Shown here in pieces: positions 36,601 through 46,967 of a DNA stretch of 64,000 bases (the first letter of the stretch is position 1; the number at the start of each line of letters is the position of its first letter). The notes beneath the pieces were generated by a model that saw only the letters and a list, made by a program, of their open reading frames with translations, had not been told where the DNA came from and searched no databases. The stretch is from positions 3,968,001 to 4,032,000 of the forward strand of contig CM049310.1 in assembly GCA_026874595.1 (NCBI GenBank), given 5' to 3'. Position numbers and translations under genes: made by a program. The DNA comes from Sipunculus nudus (Eukaryota > Annelida > Sipuncula > Golfingiida > Sipunculidae).

Positions 36601-37862
36601 TATTGCCTCCCTTCCTCTCTCCATCCCATTCTGTTGACAGGTACTATAAACTAGATACATTAGCTATACATGTTGATGCAATTTAGAAATGTGAATCAAC
36701 TGAAATATTCACAATCACATGTATGTTATACTGTAAATTTATAGTAACATTCGGAAACTTGGATTAAAATTATGTAATGAAAAAAAGGAATAAATGCAAA
36801 TATTGTTATTTTTTTTCTTGGCTTAGTAGAATGGGGAAAAAAATTATTTGCTTTGTTTCTCCATCTTTCTGTCTGTTTTAAATATTTAAAGTTCAAGAAT
36901 AAACTTTTTTTTTTATAAGCACTGTTGAATTAAAGTTCATATCCTGTATGTATATGCAAGGGTGTTGTAACTCTCACCATCCCCTTCTTCATCCCACTGA
37001 GGCTTTACTCCTTGGCACTGTGAACAATAGTTCTATGGCTATAGCATAAAATTTAATAATTAAAGAAAATATCTACAGAGAGACAGAGGCATTGTAACTC
37101 TGATCATAACACAACACCCCCCCCCCATCAAGTCATTGCACCTGTGGAATGCTTATCAAAAAGGTAACCAATGGAAAGGCATGGTCAGGTCTCAAATATT
37201 ATTTGCAACATTTTCTTCAATCATATAAACCAACCATGGCCCAGATTACCTCTTCCTCTCAAACATTATCTACATTTCATCATAATTTTAAGATTTTAAC
37301 CTTCCAGGTGGCTCAGTACTGTTGACCATTTGTCCATAGGTACCTATGTACATGCCAAAAATTATGTCAATATTGTGTAATATGTAGACGTGAGGGGCAT
37401 CAAAGTTATGCACCTTGTCAAGACCGATCTTGTCAAGATACTATGTCATACAGTCACAAATTCAAAAATCCCCTCATCAGCATAGTTAATCATAACCTGG
37501 TATCTTTCAAATTGAACTCTTGCAGTTTTCCATACACTAAGATCCTTCAACAAATAGCCTTATCATCATTATACCACTGCTTAGCATACTGTCATTGCAT
37601 TCATATTTGCTCAAATAAATTGCTTTTTTCGATCCCTCCCAAATGAATAAAAAATAAACCAATATATTTTTACCCCATATTAATCCATCAGTCAGGTTAT
37701 TTCATATATCATTTACTCACATATTAAATTATATTCCTTTATAAAAGCCCAACATGACCATGATATTCTAAGCTTTATCTACTCAATATAGTATCACAAT
37801 GGTGATACATTTATAGTCCAATCATGATTTGCTGAGCGCCGTGACCCATGGGTCCCTTGTTT

Positions 37863-39957
37863 TAAATATTAACAAAAATAAAAAATTGGTACCTTAAATT
37901 TTGCCCAACTTTGGCCATGGCACATTTTTTTCCTGTAAGTACTGTAGATTTAATTTTCACAGCATGTTTCTGTTAGCATTTTTGATCTGTTAACACCAAA
38001 AATTTGAAACCAGTTGATCAAAAACTGTAGATTTTTTTCAAGTTTTCAAGCACCATGTAACATATTGTTTACATCAAGCTAGTGTTATGCAGTTTGCAAG
38101 AGCTCAGCTCCCCATCTTCATCTGTCAGTTCCTGAAATTTGTCATACAATTAGATGTCTCCAAAATCCCCTACCATGCCAAGAATTTGGTCACTAGGACT
38201 TAATACCTTTGAGATATTAATGAAAAACTTCATTTTTCCATTAAAAACCCATTGTTACACTTCAGGACTGCCTAATATCAAAACCACTGATCTGACTTTA
38301 ATCATATATAATATACATATTTTTCTATACATTCTCTATGCACATGCCAGAAATGATGTCAGTATTGTGTAATTGTTATAAGTTATGGGCTAAAACATAA
38401 TGCACTTTGTAAAAAATCAAGAAATATATTTACTCCCTTAACAAGAGGATTGCTGAAACTAGAGATTTTTTGTCAGGGATGTAACATTATTTTATCAAGA
38501 TTCAATTGAATACCCAAAATTAGTTCTGAATTTTTCAAATTTTATAAGTTATGAGTATAAATATAAGTACCTTAAATTTTGCCAAACTTTGACCATGGCA
38601 TGTTTGTTTCCTGTGAGCACTGTTGATATAATTTTCATCTCATGCACACATAAGGATTTCAGCTTTTTAGTTTAGAAAGCTGAAAGAAATTGGCCAAAAA
38701 TTGTAGCTTTTAATGTTTTTATGAGACCATGTCAGACCTTAGCTCTCCCTAGCCCCTCTTGAGTCACCTGTATGTTGACCTTGTTGACCTTTCATCAAAT
38801 TATGCACGCTTGACGCGAGGCATACACTCTGGCAGCCAGGCAGCTTATGGCCAGCCACAGTTGATCCAGGTGTCCAACCCAACTCATCTAGTAGTTTTAA
38901 CTAACAACATAACAATAAACAATAAATTAATAAGTTTCTAATGGTTTTTAATTACAAATTAAAGAAAAATGGAAAAGGAATTTGTTAGTTGATAATAACA
39001 GGAAATTAACTTGCAGTTACTGATGAAATAAGAATCTTGTATCAATTGATAGAATGTCACGTATTCTAAATAACACCATGCAGTCACCTATGGTATTTTT
39101 CAGTTCAATTTTAATGATAAAAAAATAAATCATATTATTCATTAATAACCATTAGGGATCATATGAAGGAAATTAATGATAGACAAAGATGCAGTTGATA
39201 ATATTAATCTAGATTCCTGCTCTGTCTAGTGTGTACATTGATGTGAAATTAGTCCTAAATGAATATATATATATTAAATTTATTTTTTTTTAATATAAAT
39301 AAAAGCAATAAAACCAGGTACTTATGATCATTATTTAAATGTGTGAATTTTGTATATTCTGGATTCTCAACATCATTGTTTGGTGAAAACTGAATAAATA
39401 CCAGACATGGTGCAAATACTTTGCAAATGTATTTGAATATGAATATGAATAGGTACTCCATTATAAAATTTCTTGCATAAGAATGGGAATTCAGGTAAAA
39501 ATGAAAGTATATGAATACCAGTACAAATAATTTCAAAATGTATTTATGAATGCATTCATGAATATATTCTTTGATATTATTTTAATAATCATTTCAGTTG
39601 TATTTTATTTTAAAAAATCATATGATTCTCTTATTATTTTTAATAAAAATTATATTTGGGACAATTTATAATTATTTTTATTAAATAGTTTAACTCTTAT
39701 ATTACATGTTCTGCTTATAAGTTATATGGCCAAGTCAAAATCTGTGTGACAATAGCACTCCATTTGTTAATAAAATAAATGAAATCAATCCTCTTCCCTG
39801 TCTCTAAAGATACTATCAAAATCATACATAAACTAAACACCAACAACTCATAATACAGCTTATATTTATTTCCACACAAAACAAGCATGTGCCTCATTTC
39901 TAAAATATTTTTATCATATATAACAGCTGAGCGCCGTGACCCATGGGTCCCTTGTTT
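37863..39957 (+). mobile_element. Outer family A element A3, 3' segment
   Basis: Begins aaatattaacaaaaataaaa, the direct continuation of the sequence broken at 31928. It is collinear with 8810-10917 of A1 with high similarity, including the final 600 bp. Ends CAGCTGAGC (39924-39932), GACCCATGGGTC, CCTTG, TTT. Confidence 0.7.
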
Positions 39958-39962
39958 CTTTT

Positions 39963-40485
39963 TTATATGCCAGTCTGTGGCAGGACGTATTATGGTATAC
40001 AAATGGTCCATCTGTCTATTAACTTTTAAGTGTCACCGCAATAAATTGCTGGGGCATTGATGGATATTCACAAAACTCACCATAACTACTTACCAATAGA
40101 TTAACTCACCCGATTTTGATGATTGGAAAACTCATACATATTAGTAAGGTCAGAAGTATCTAGGCTACTTTGTGGTGTCGCTGTGAAAACTTAGTAGGAA
40201 TAAGTAGATTTTGATCAAACTCAAAAGAAATATTAATCAGAATAATATTTCACCTTTGATTTCCAGCAAAATCCACATATATTTAATGAGGTCAGAGGTC
40301 ACCAGACTTTGGTGCCACCATAGTGACTTACCAAAAATCTTATAATGGATTTTGATGACACTCATTATAAATATTTACCAGTAGAGTTTCTCACCTGATG
40401 TACATTCTTAGCAAAATTTGTGCATATTTAATGAGGTGAGAGGTCACAAGGGACGTATTATGCACCATTTGAGGTGCTATTATTT
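39963..40485 (+). mobile_element. Probable family E element
   Basis: GGACGTATTATG occurs near both ends (39983 and 40451). After the second copy comes a hairpin GCACC-atttga-GGTGC (40462-40477). The interior is three degenerate tandem units of roughly 130 bp containing aggtcag-type phrases and tggtgccacc boxes. It starts right after the 3' end of an A element. The format resembles families A-D but the 5' arm is decayed, so boundaries are approximate. Confidence 0.45.
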
Positions 40486-41278
40486 TGTCATGTCCCTCAT
40501 AAAATATAATTCTGGTGCTACTCTTTACTCCTTTTAACATGACAAGGTGTATTGCCATTTGTGACCAGGGGTGTTTTCTGTAAAATATATAACATTGAGT
40601 AAACTATGGCTTTTCAGTTCCTGCCCTGTGCCCATCAAACTTTTTCATTTGCTTCCTGCTAACTACAGAAATGAGAGTTGGCAGAAGCAATGATATCTAA
40701 TGTTCATTCCTTTACACTGCTGTAATAATAGAAACACATATAGTATGTTTGACAGTAAATGTTCAGTAATTTATTTAGTATCATCTATTTTAATGTAGGC
40801 AGATTTGTGTAGATAATTGAGATGCAAACATTGTGTGTCAGTGCACACCAGCAGTTGAAATGGATCAGCTTCTCATTGTTCTTATTGCTACACTGGTTCA
40901 AGCAATGTTGATTATTTGTTATAGTGATATATAAAGTGTCTGATCTAGCATTGCATTGTAGACAGATAAATTACAATCTAGCTGTATTCATGTATTTTGG
41001 TATCCAGTGTTATAGTTGATAACAATCATATATTAAATATACAGGGAAATATATATAAATATATGCAGAGTGTAGTTTGTTTCAATTTACCCGGTAGACT
41101 GACATGTGTATGTTTGCTTCAAATGAATATTTGCAATAAACAAATGTGTTTACCAGCTTAGTATCTTACATTCATGTTAAAGTTCTTCTGTAATTATTTG
41201 CATATATCGTGACTTCATATCAACCGTTTTGCATATATTATGAATATGCATAGCTGATGAACCTTTGTCTCTTTTCAG
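40486..41278 (+). other. CAP large intron, unique right end
   Basis: AT-rich; ends in acceptor cttttcag. No repeat recognised. Confidence 0.55.
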
Positions 41279-41332
41279 AATGAACTGGCAAACTTACTGA
41301 AACCTATTGCAAGTGCAATTCAAGCAGTACAA
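41279..41332 (+). CDS. CAP: CAP, internal exon 3 of 6 visible
   Basis: Small 54-bp exon, 18 codons, phase 0 at both ends: NELANLLKPIASAIQAVQ. It corresponds to the family segment 'NKLSDLLAPISEQIKEV' of the helical folded domain. Acceptor cttttcag and donor CAA|gtaagt. It is defined across a 23.4-kb upstream intron full of transposons, yet both splice sites are strong. Confidence 0.9.
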
Positions 41333-42158
41333 GTAAGTGATAATTTTTGTTTTGATTAAACCGCAAATTGAAAATATCAGGTACAAAATATGTCAGACAC
41401 CTGTGACATTTGCCCTGTGGATTAACGGATATAAAATAGATCTGTATGGTTTTTACTGGTATCACAAAGTGGTTGTTACAGGTACACAAATGATATAAAT
41501 TCTGTAACCATGTAAAGACCCAGTAAATATGCTGTTATAGCATAGTGTACTGTAATCATGTCGACCAAGAGAAGTTGCTACAGTTTATATTGCAACAGCT
41601 GTAGGCTGGTAGCCAATTTTATAAAAAAAAAACACTAATAACAGAACAAAGATAACATGACTTCTTTGCTTTTGCATGCATAATTATTTATGATGGATAC
41701 TGCCTGGATACAACCAAGTTAATCAGTTATGAAGATAAATCAACAATTGATATAATAAATTAATCAGCACAGCACCAGCTTCAATCAGCACAAACACAGT
41801 ACAAGTACAGCCTGTAGAGGGGATTGTGCCGACTTGCTAAGAGATATTTTTCTCCTGTTCTGTTATAGACTGTATATTCTTGATCAGGTAAATGTGTACA
41901 CATGTGCACATATATGTCCAGGTGAGGCACATTAAATATGCATAACTTTTGAAGGTCTTCCATAAATAATAAATTTTTATTTGCACACACAAGAAAATCA
42001 TGTGACACTTTAAACCTTAAAAAAAAATTCTGAATATTTGAAAAGGTATCATTCTGCATAATTTCACTTTTTCTCAAGAGTTTCTTTGAACATATTTGCA
42101 GAACTGTCAGTGTCATAATCAGATGCATATCAGTAATTTAATACACTTATTCTTGCAG
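41333..42158 (+). other. CAP intron, 826 bp
   Basis: gtaagt ... tcttgcag, phase 0. No repeat family recognised. A minus-strand frame at 41781-42128 (115 codons) has no recognisable feature. Confidence 0.7.
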
Positions 42159-42248
42159 CAATTCCGTGAAAAGAGGAGAGGAAGTAAGGATTTCAACTTC
42201 CTGTCTGCAATGAATGAGGGTATCTGTGGTCTTGGCTGGGTGTCGGTG
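42159..42248 (+). CDS. CAP: CAP, internal exon 4 of 6 visible
   Basis: 90 bp, 30 codons, phase 0: QFREKRRGSKDFNFLSAMNE, then GICGLGWVSV. It matches the hallmark CAP stretch FREKNRGSKLFNHLSAVSE and the following LGWV, the most diagnostic part of the helical folded domain. Canonical splice sites. Confidence 0.95.
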
Positions 42249-43002
42249 GTAAGCCTCAGCTTAATTTGACCTTTGACCCTAAACTTTTAATTGTGGCACT
42301 ACTAGAAATTGGATATTTGGATGATTATGTGTGAGCACAGGAATGGCAGGAATATATCTTGTCAAGAGATAGAAAGTTAATTGTTTTCTTATCTCTTTTA
42401 GCATGTTTGTTGATATTCAACATTTTGAAACTCGTGTTTGCATGGCTTAAATTACATTTCCCACTCTTATTTCTTTAGATGAAGGACTGCATGTAATGTC
42501 ATAAAACTATAAAAATATTTTGTCCATTGGCAAAATATGTTATTTGTCTGTGGTGCTGGAAAATTTTGAAGTTAATTTTTTTAAACTCTTAAATGTTATT
42601 TATAAATTTTAATGATTATGTATTAATACATGTAAAAATATATGTTAAATCTATATCTGTAAGGATGTCAGATTGAAGATGAAAATGAAATTTTGCATGA
42701 TTCTTATTGAATATTTAATGTAGCTGTATGAAAAATGTCCATACAGGGTTGTTTGCATGATCAAACTTATCATTATTTCACACAAACACATATATATATA
42801 TATTTCATAAACATCCATTTAACAAAGAAATTGGTCATCCAAATACACAGCACAGAGAGCACTATCACCCCCTGCCATATACCAGAACTGTGATAGTTCC
42901 CTATGCTGTTATCACATTATATATGTCACTTGGAACACGATAGAGCTCTGAGCATTCTTACTACTAGAGAATACATTAATCATGTTCTTGTTTTGTTTCC
43001 AG
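42249..43002 (+). other. CAP intron, 754 bp
   Basis: gtaagc ... tttccag, phase 0. A short (TA)n tract lies near 42790. No other repeat. Confidence 0.7.
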
Positions 43003-43088
43003 AAAAAGACACCTGGTCCTTATGTAAAAGAAGCAGCGGACCAGAGCCAGTTCTACACCAACAAAATCCTTAAAGATTTCAGGGGAAA
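43003..43088 (+). CDS. CAP: CAP, internal exon 5 of 6 visible
   Basis: 86 bp: 28 codons plus two bases of a lysine codon completed by the next exon (phase 2 donor). Contains TPGPYVKEA and QFYTNKILKDFRG, matching the family's PGPYVKE and FYTNRVLKEYK. Acceptor tttccag and donor AA|gtaagt. Confidence 0.95.
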
Positions 43089-43784
43089 GTAAGTCTGCGT
43101 GTATATCTTAGAGTTCAGTTAATATTTCTTCTACTGTTTAAATGTATATCACACCTGTGCTGATCTCTGTAAAGGATATGACCAGTTTTTGTGTAAGCCA
43201 GTGTCAGATATTGCAAGTTTCTTTAGTTGGTTTTGAATTTTAAAATGTTTTAAGATAATCTAGCTGAATATAAGATTACCAGAATATATTGTAAATGTGA
43301 TGTGGTCATAATTAAGAAATGTGAAAAATTTTTATAAGAAAGTTTTAAGTTCATTATTCACTTGAGTTAATGTTATTCAGGGTAACCTTGATGTAAAAAT
43401 TAATCTGGTTATGATGAAAAACAGGTTATATCACAAGTGATAACCAGAATTAATTGGACAAAAATTACTGCAATGAATGGAATTTCAGTCCAAGTAAATC
43501 TTGATCACTGATATATGGTGTGCCATGTACATTAAGTAAAACAAGGAAATGTGTGTTTGCCTTTGACCAGAAATCCTGGTGTTGTGGTCTGTGTATAAAT
43601 GTGTACTTATATAATGTTTTTGTTATAATATTAATGTACCCTGCTCTGTGTATATATGTGTACTTATATAATGTTTTTGTTATTATATTAATGTACCCTG
43701 CTCTGTGTATATATGTGTACTTATATAATGTTTTTGTTATAATATTAATGTTGCTGCACATTTGAATTATGTCTGTCTGTACAG
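43089..43784 (+). other. CAP intron, 696 bp
   Basis: gtaagt ... gtacag, phase 2. Its last 200 bases contain a 57-bp tandem repeat ending about 30 bp before the acceptor. Confidence 0.75.
43589..43755. repeat. 57-bp tandem repeat, 3 copies
   Basis: Units start at 43589, 43646 and 43703 and differ by only one or two bases. Because 57 is a multiple of 3 and the unit lacks stops in some frames, it stays open on both strands (43520-43765 plus; 43465-43863 minus). These are not genes. Confidence 0.95.
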
Positions 43785-43890
43785 GGATGAGGACCGAGCA
43801 GACTGGGCCAAGTCCTGGGTACAGACATGGATTGAGCTGACTCAGTATATCAAGGATCACCACACTACTGGGGTGTCCTGGAATTCCAGG
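43785..43890 (+). CDS. CAP: CAP, internal exon 6 of 6 visible
   Basis: 106 bp: one base completing the split lysine, then 35 codons. Contains DWAKSWVQTWIELTQYIKD and HHTTGVSWN, matching the family's [25 protein letters not shown], the end of the helical folded domain. Donor AGG|gtaagt. The next exons, expected to encode a polyproline segment, a WH2-like region and the C-terminal CARP beta-helix domain, were not found in the remaining 20 kb. So this intron exceeds 20.1 kb or exons were missed. Confidence 0.95.
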
Positions 43891-43989
43891 GTAAGTCCAC
43901 AGTACATTTATCTTATCACTAAAAAAGAAATATATGGGGAGAAGATGCCAGACAGAACATTATGATCTGGGTCCCCCAGTACTCAAAAA

Positions 43990-44535
43990 TGTCTCAGATA
44001 TCTAATGTCCATGGACTAGTGACAAAACCTAATGTTCATGGATCAGTGATAGAACCTAATGTCCATTAACCAGTGACAACCTATTGTCCATGGACAATTG
44101 ACAATTTAATGCTCATTGACCAGTGACAGAACCTAATACCCATTGAACAGTAACAACCTAATGTCCATGGACAGAACCTAATGTCCATGGACTAGTGACA
44201 AAACCTAATGTCCATGGATCAGTGACAGAACCTAATGTCCATTGACCAGGTCAACCTAATGTCCATGGACTGGTGACAGAACTAAATGCCCATTGACCAG
44301 TGACAGAACCTTATATCCATTGACCAGTGACAACCTAATGTCCATGGGCCAGTGACAGAACTTACTGCCCAAGGGCCAGTGACAGAACCAAATGTCCATG
44401 GACCAGTGACAGAACCTGATGTCCATTGACAGAACCTAATGTCCATGGACCAGTGACAGAACCTGATGTCCATTGACAGAACCTAATGTCAATGGACCAG
44501 TTACAGAACCTGATGTCCATGGACTAATGAAAGAC
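43990..44535. repeat. Palindrome-bearing minisatellite, about 27-28-bp unit
   Basis: Roughly 20 degenerate units built of 'cctaatgtccatggaccagt' and 'gacagaa'. Many carry the 10-bp palindrome GTCCATGGAC, with variants such as GTCCATTGACC. Located within 650 bp after the donor of CAP exon 6. Confidence 0.9.
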
Positions 44536-44777
44536 AAGGTGACAGGAGATATGATATATCCATGGCCTTGATGTCTTAGGACACAATGTCCACACACAAA
44601 GTGGTACAAATCATGTACTTGCACATATTTACAGAGGACATAGTGCCATGTGCTTCATTAAGCAATGTCTACAGACAAACTGACATAACAGTGTTTTTGA
44701 CGAAATCATGCAAGACCTCACACACACGAATCCAACAGGACATTATGTCCACAGTCAAATTGATTTAAGTTTAATAA

Positions 44778-46302
44778 TTGTATCCCCAGAAAAAGTCGGG
44801 ATACTATGGTTTCACTACGGTCCCGCCACCGCCCCCGCAGAAAAACCTTGTGAGCCGGATAACTCAAAAATATTTCACTGATCTTTTTCAAACTTTACAT
44901 TTGTATAGATATGGTAAGGGGACGAAGCCTATTTAAAATGGGGTCATGACCTATGCTTGGAGAGTAACCTTGACCTTGAATAGGTCCATTTTTGCTGAAA
45001 ATAACACAAATTCTTAATTATCTCAAGTAAGCTTGCATGGACTGGTCCAAAAATCAAGGTGACCAAAAATCTTGGATAGCCTTGTGTTATACCAGAAACT
45101 GGTGGCGCCACCTATTATCCTTTTCTTGTTTTTACGCCTTTTAATACCCCCATAATTGCCACTTGACAGTACTGAAAGCATTATAAGTAAAAAACTAATG
45201 GACAGATTTCTTTCATATCATGCACATGTAGAGAGATAGGTTATGGGATGAGGTCTATTTACATTTGGGTCATGATATTTACCATGAGAGTGGCCTTGAC
45301 CTTTAATGTGTCAATATTTGGTGAAAATCACACACCTCTTATGATATCTCCAGTGTTGATAGCCATATGGATTTCAAACGTGACTTATGTATGGCCCACC
45401 AATAAAAAAAAGTAAGAACCCTATAGGTTCTAGGGTCATGAGGTCAAAGGTCAAGGTAATGTGGATGCATTTTAAGCCAAACTTTCATCCCAGGTCTTCC
45501 ATCTTGAATATATAGCTCACTTGACAATAGTGGATGATCCATATCAATTTTGGGGTCACAAGGTCAAAGGTCAAGGCCACAGGAGCTATCTGTCAAAAAA
45601 TTGGTTTCTGGTGTGTTGATTTCAAACTTGACTTTTATATGTGCCATTGAAAAAGCAAGACTCCAATGGATTTTGGGGTCATGAGGTCAAAGGTCAAGGT
45701 CACAGGACACATCTTTAAAAAGATGTGGGTGCATTTTCAGCCAAACAATTCATCTCAGATCTTTCATCTTGCACATATAGTTCACCTGCCAAGAGAGGAA
45801 GAACCCTGTCAATTTTGAGGTCACAAGGTCAAAGGTGAAGGTCACAGGAGCCATCTGTCCAAAAATTAGTTTCTTGATGATAATTCCTGCTTTATTGATG
45901 TATAGATTTCAAACTTGATTTGTATATGTCCCATTGGAAAAGCAAGACCCGAATTAATTTGGGATCATGAGGTCAAAGGTCAAGGTCACAGGACACATCT
46001 TTAAAAAGATTGTGGATGCATTTTCAGCCAAACATTTCATCTCAGACATTTCATCTTGCACATACAGTTCCCCTGCCAATAGAGGAAGACGCCTGTCAAT
46101 TTCTTGGATAGCCTTGTGATGTGCCAAAAGGTCAAGGTCACAGGACCAACATCTTCAGAAAGATTGTGGATTGATAGATGGAAGAAACAATAATTGCTTG
46201 CCAAGTGTCAGTATATGCTGCTAAAAATGGGGGCCTATTCTTACAGGGGGGCGTACTATGTCTGGGGATACTCTGGCACCTGCGGTGCCAAGTAATGTCT
46301 AG
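44778..46302 (+). mobile_element. Family D Helentron-like element, complete
   Basis: Starts with a stem-loop GTATCCC-(11 nt)-GGGATAC (44780-44804), then TATGG and a C/G-rich head. Near the 3' end GGGGATAC (46264-46271) complements GTATCCCC; then hairpin TGGCACC-tgc-GGTGCCA (46274-46290) and terminal CTAG (46299-46302), followed by TTT. The body is tandem units of roughly 110-145 bp, each with 'aggtcaaaggtcaaggtcac'. It shares the start format with family B (GTATCC, then a TACTATG phrase). No coding capacity. Lies in the CAP intron after exon 6. Confidence 0.75.
45441..46141 (+). promoter_or_regulatory. Array of DR1-type nuclear-receptor half-site repeats inside family D
   Basis: AGGTCAAAGGTCAAGG-type sites start at 45441, 45561, 45684, 45826 (one mismatch) and 45970, with a half version (AAGGTCAAGGTCA) at 46129. 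Each has AGGTCA-a-AGGTCA (DR1) overlapping TCAAGGTCA. In animals DR1 is bound by HNF4 and RXR-type receptors, and TCAAGGTCA by ERR/FTZ-F1 monomers. Function here is untested and may be incidental to the repeat unit. Confidence 0.45.
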
Positions 46303-46967
46303 TTTAAATGTGGATTATTTCTTTTTAAATGTTTATTCTGCTTCCCTTACAATCTCTGGACATGCTATTCCTTGGATGATAATACCAGTGGCAGTCTCTT
46401 AATGAGCATAACCATATTAACATATACTGACAGGAGTAGGAGATCTCTCTTTAGTTAGCCGAGATAAAGAGCAGTTTGTGGTAGGGTACAGTTTGTGCTT
46501 ATTACCTTGCAATGATAAAAAAGGTACGTCCTCAGTACGGGACCTTGGACAACAGTACAGTTAAATAATAATGACAGATTATCTGCATTACACCCTATGA
46601 TCTTACAGCGTAGGAATGTTTTAGGCCATCAAATGTCATTCCGGGTTTGTATTTTGTCATTTATGGTCTTAGAGCTTGTGGACAGGTGTTGTAACAGCTT
46701 GATCACAGGATGCTTGGTCTGCACATGGTCTGTGAATAGTGGGGAGATCACTAAGCTTGAAAGCTCTGTTGTAGAAGTGTTCACCTCTAGAACTTCCACC
46801 CAGTTCCACACCCTCTCACAAGACTTCAAGCTGGACTCCTTCACTGAATCACCATTTTGTTGGACAAAATGGCCAATCAAATTGCTATATTTTGTTGTAT
46901 ATATTTTTATACAGATTAGATGACAAATTATTTATAATATAGATATGGATCATATCATACAGATTCA
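46303..46967 (+). other. CAP intron, unique stretch
   Basis: Contains frames open on both strands at 46597-46923 (plus, 108 codons) and 46880-46629 (minus, 83 codons). Neither resembles a known domain. No repeat. Confidence 0.4.

Larger units (their letters stand above)
31929..37862 (+). mobile_element. Inner family A element A4 with large internal insert
   Basis: Starts AGCTCAGCTG (31930-31939) with the standard stem-loop and GTCC block; ends GCTGAGC (37831-37837), GACCCATGGGTC, CCTTG. It carries the duplicated 680-bp module (anchor at 32060 and 32742). At nearly 6 kb it is more than twice the size of A1 and A2, largely because of an AT-satellite-bearing insert (33398-35243) and a (TC)n region. 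Whether 35406-37830 is all one copy is uncertain. Confidence 0.55.

Noticed and set aside
43465-43863. 132-codon minus-strand frame and matching plus-strand frame at 43520-43765
   Set aside because: Produced by the stop-free 57-bp tandem repeat and overlaps the true CAP exon on the plus strand.
44000-44530. Possible CRISPR array (also considered at 54048-54625 and 56880-57400)
   Set aside because: Units are contiguous and degenerate without unique spacers, and the DNA is eukaryotic.
46597-46923. 108-codon plus-strand and 83-codon minus-strand frames
   Set aside because: No recognisable domain, no splice context, and both strands open by chance; could not be supported as an exon.
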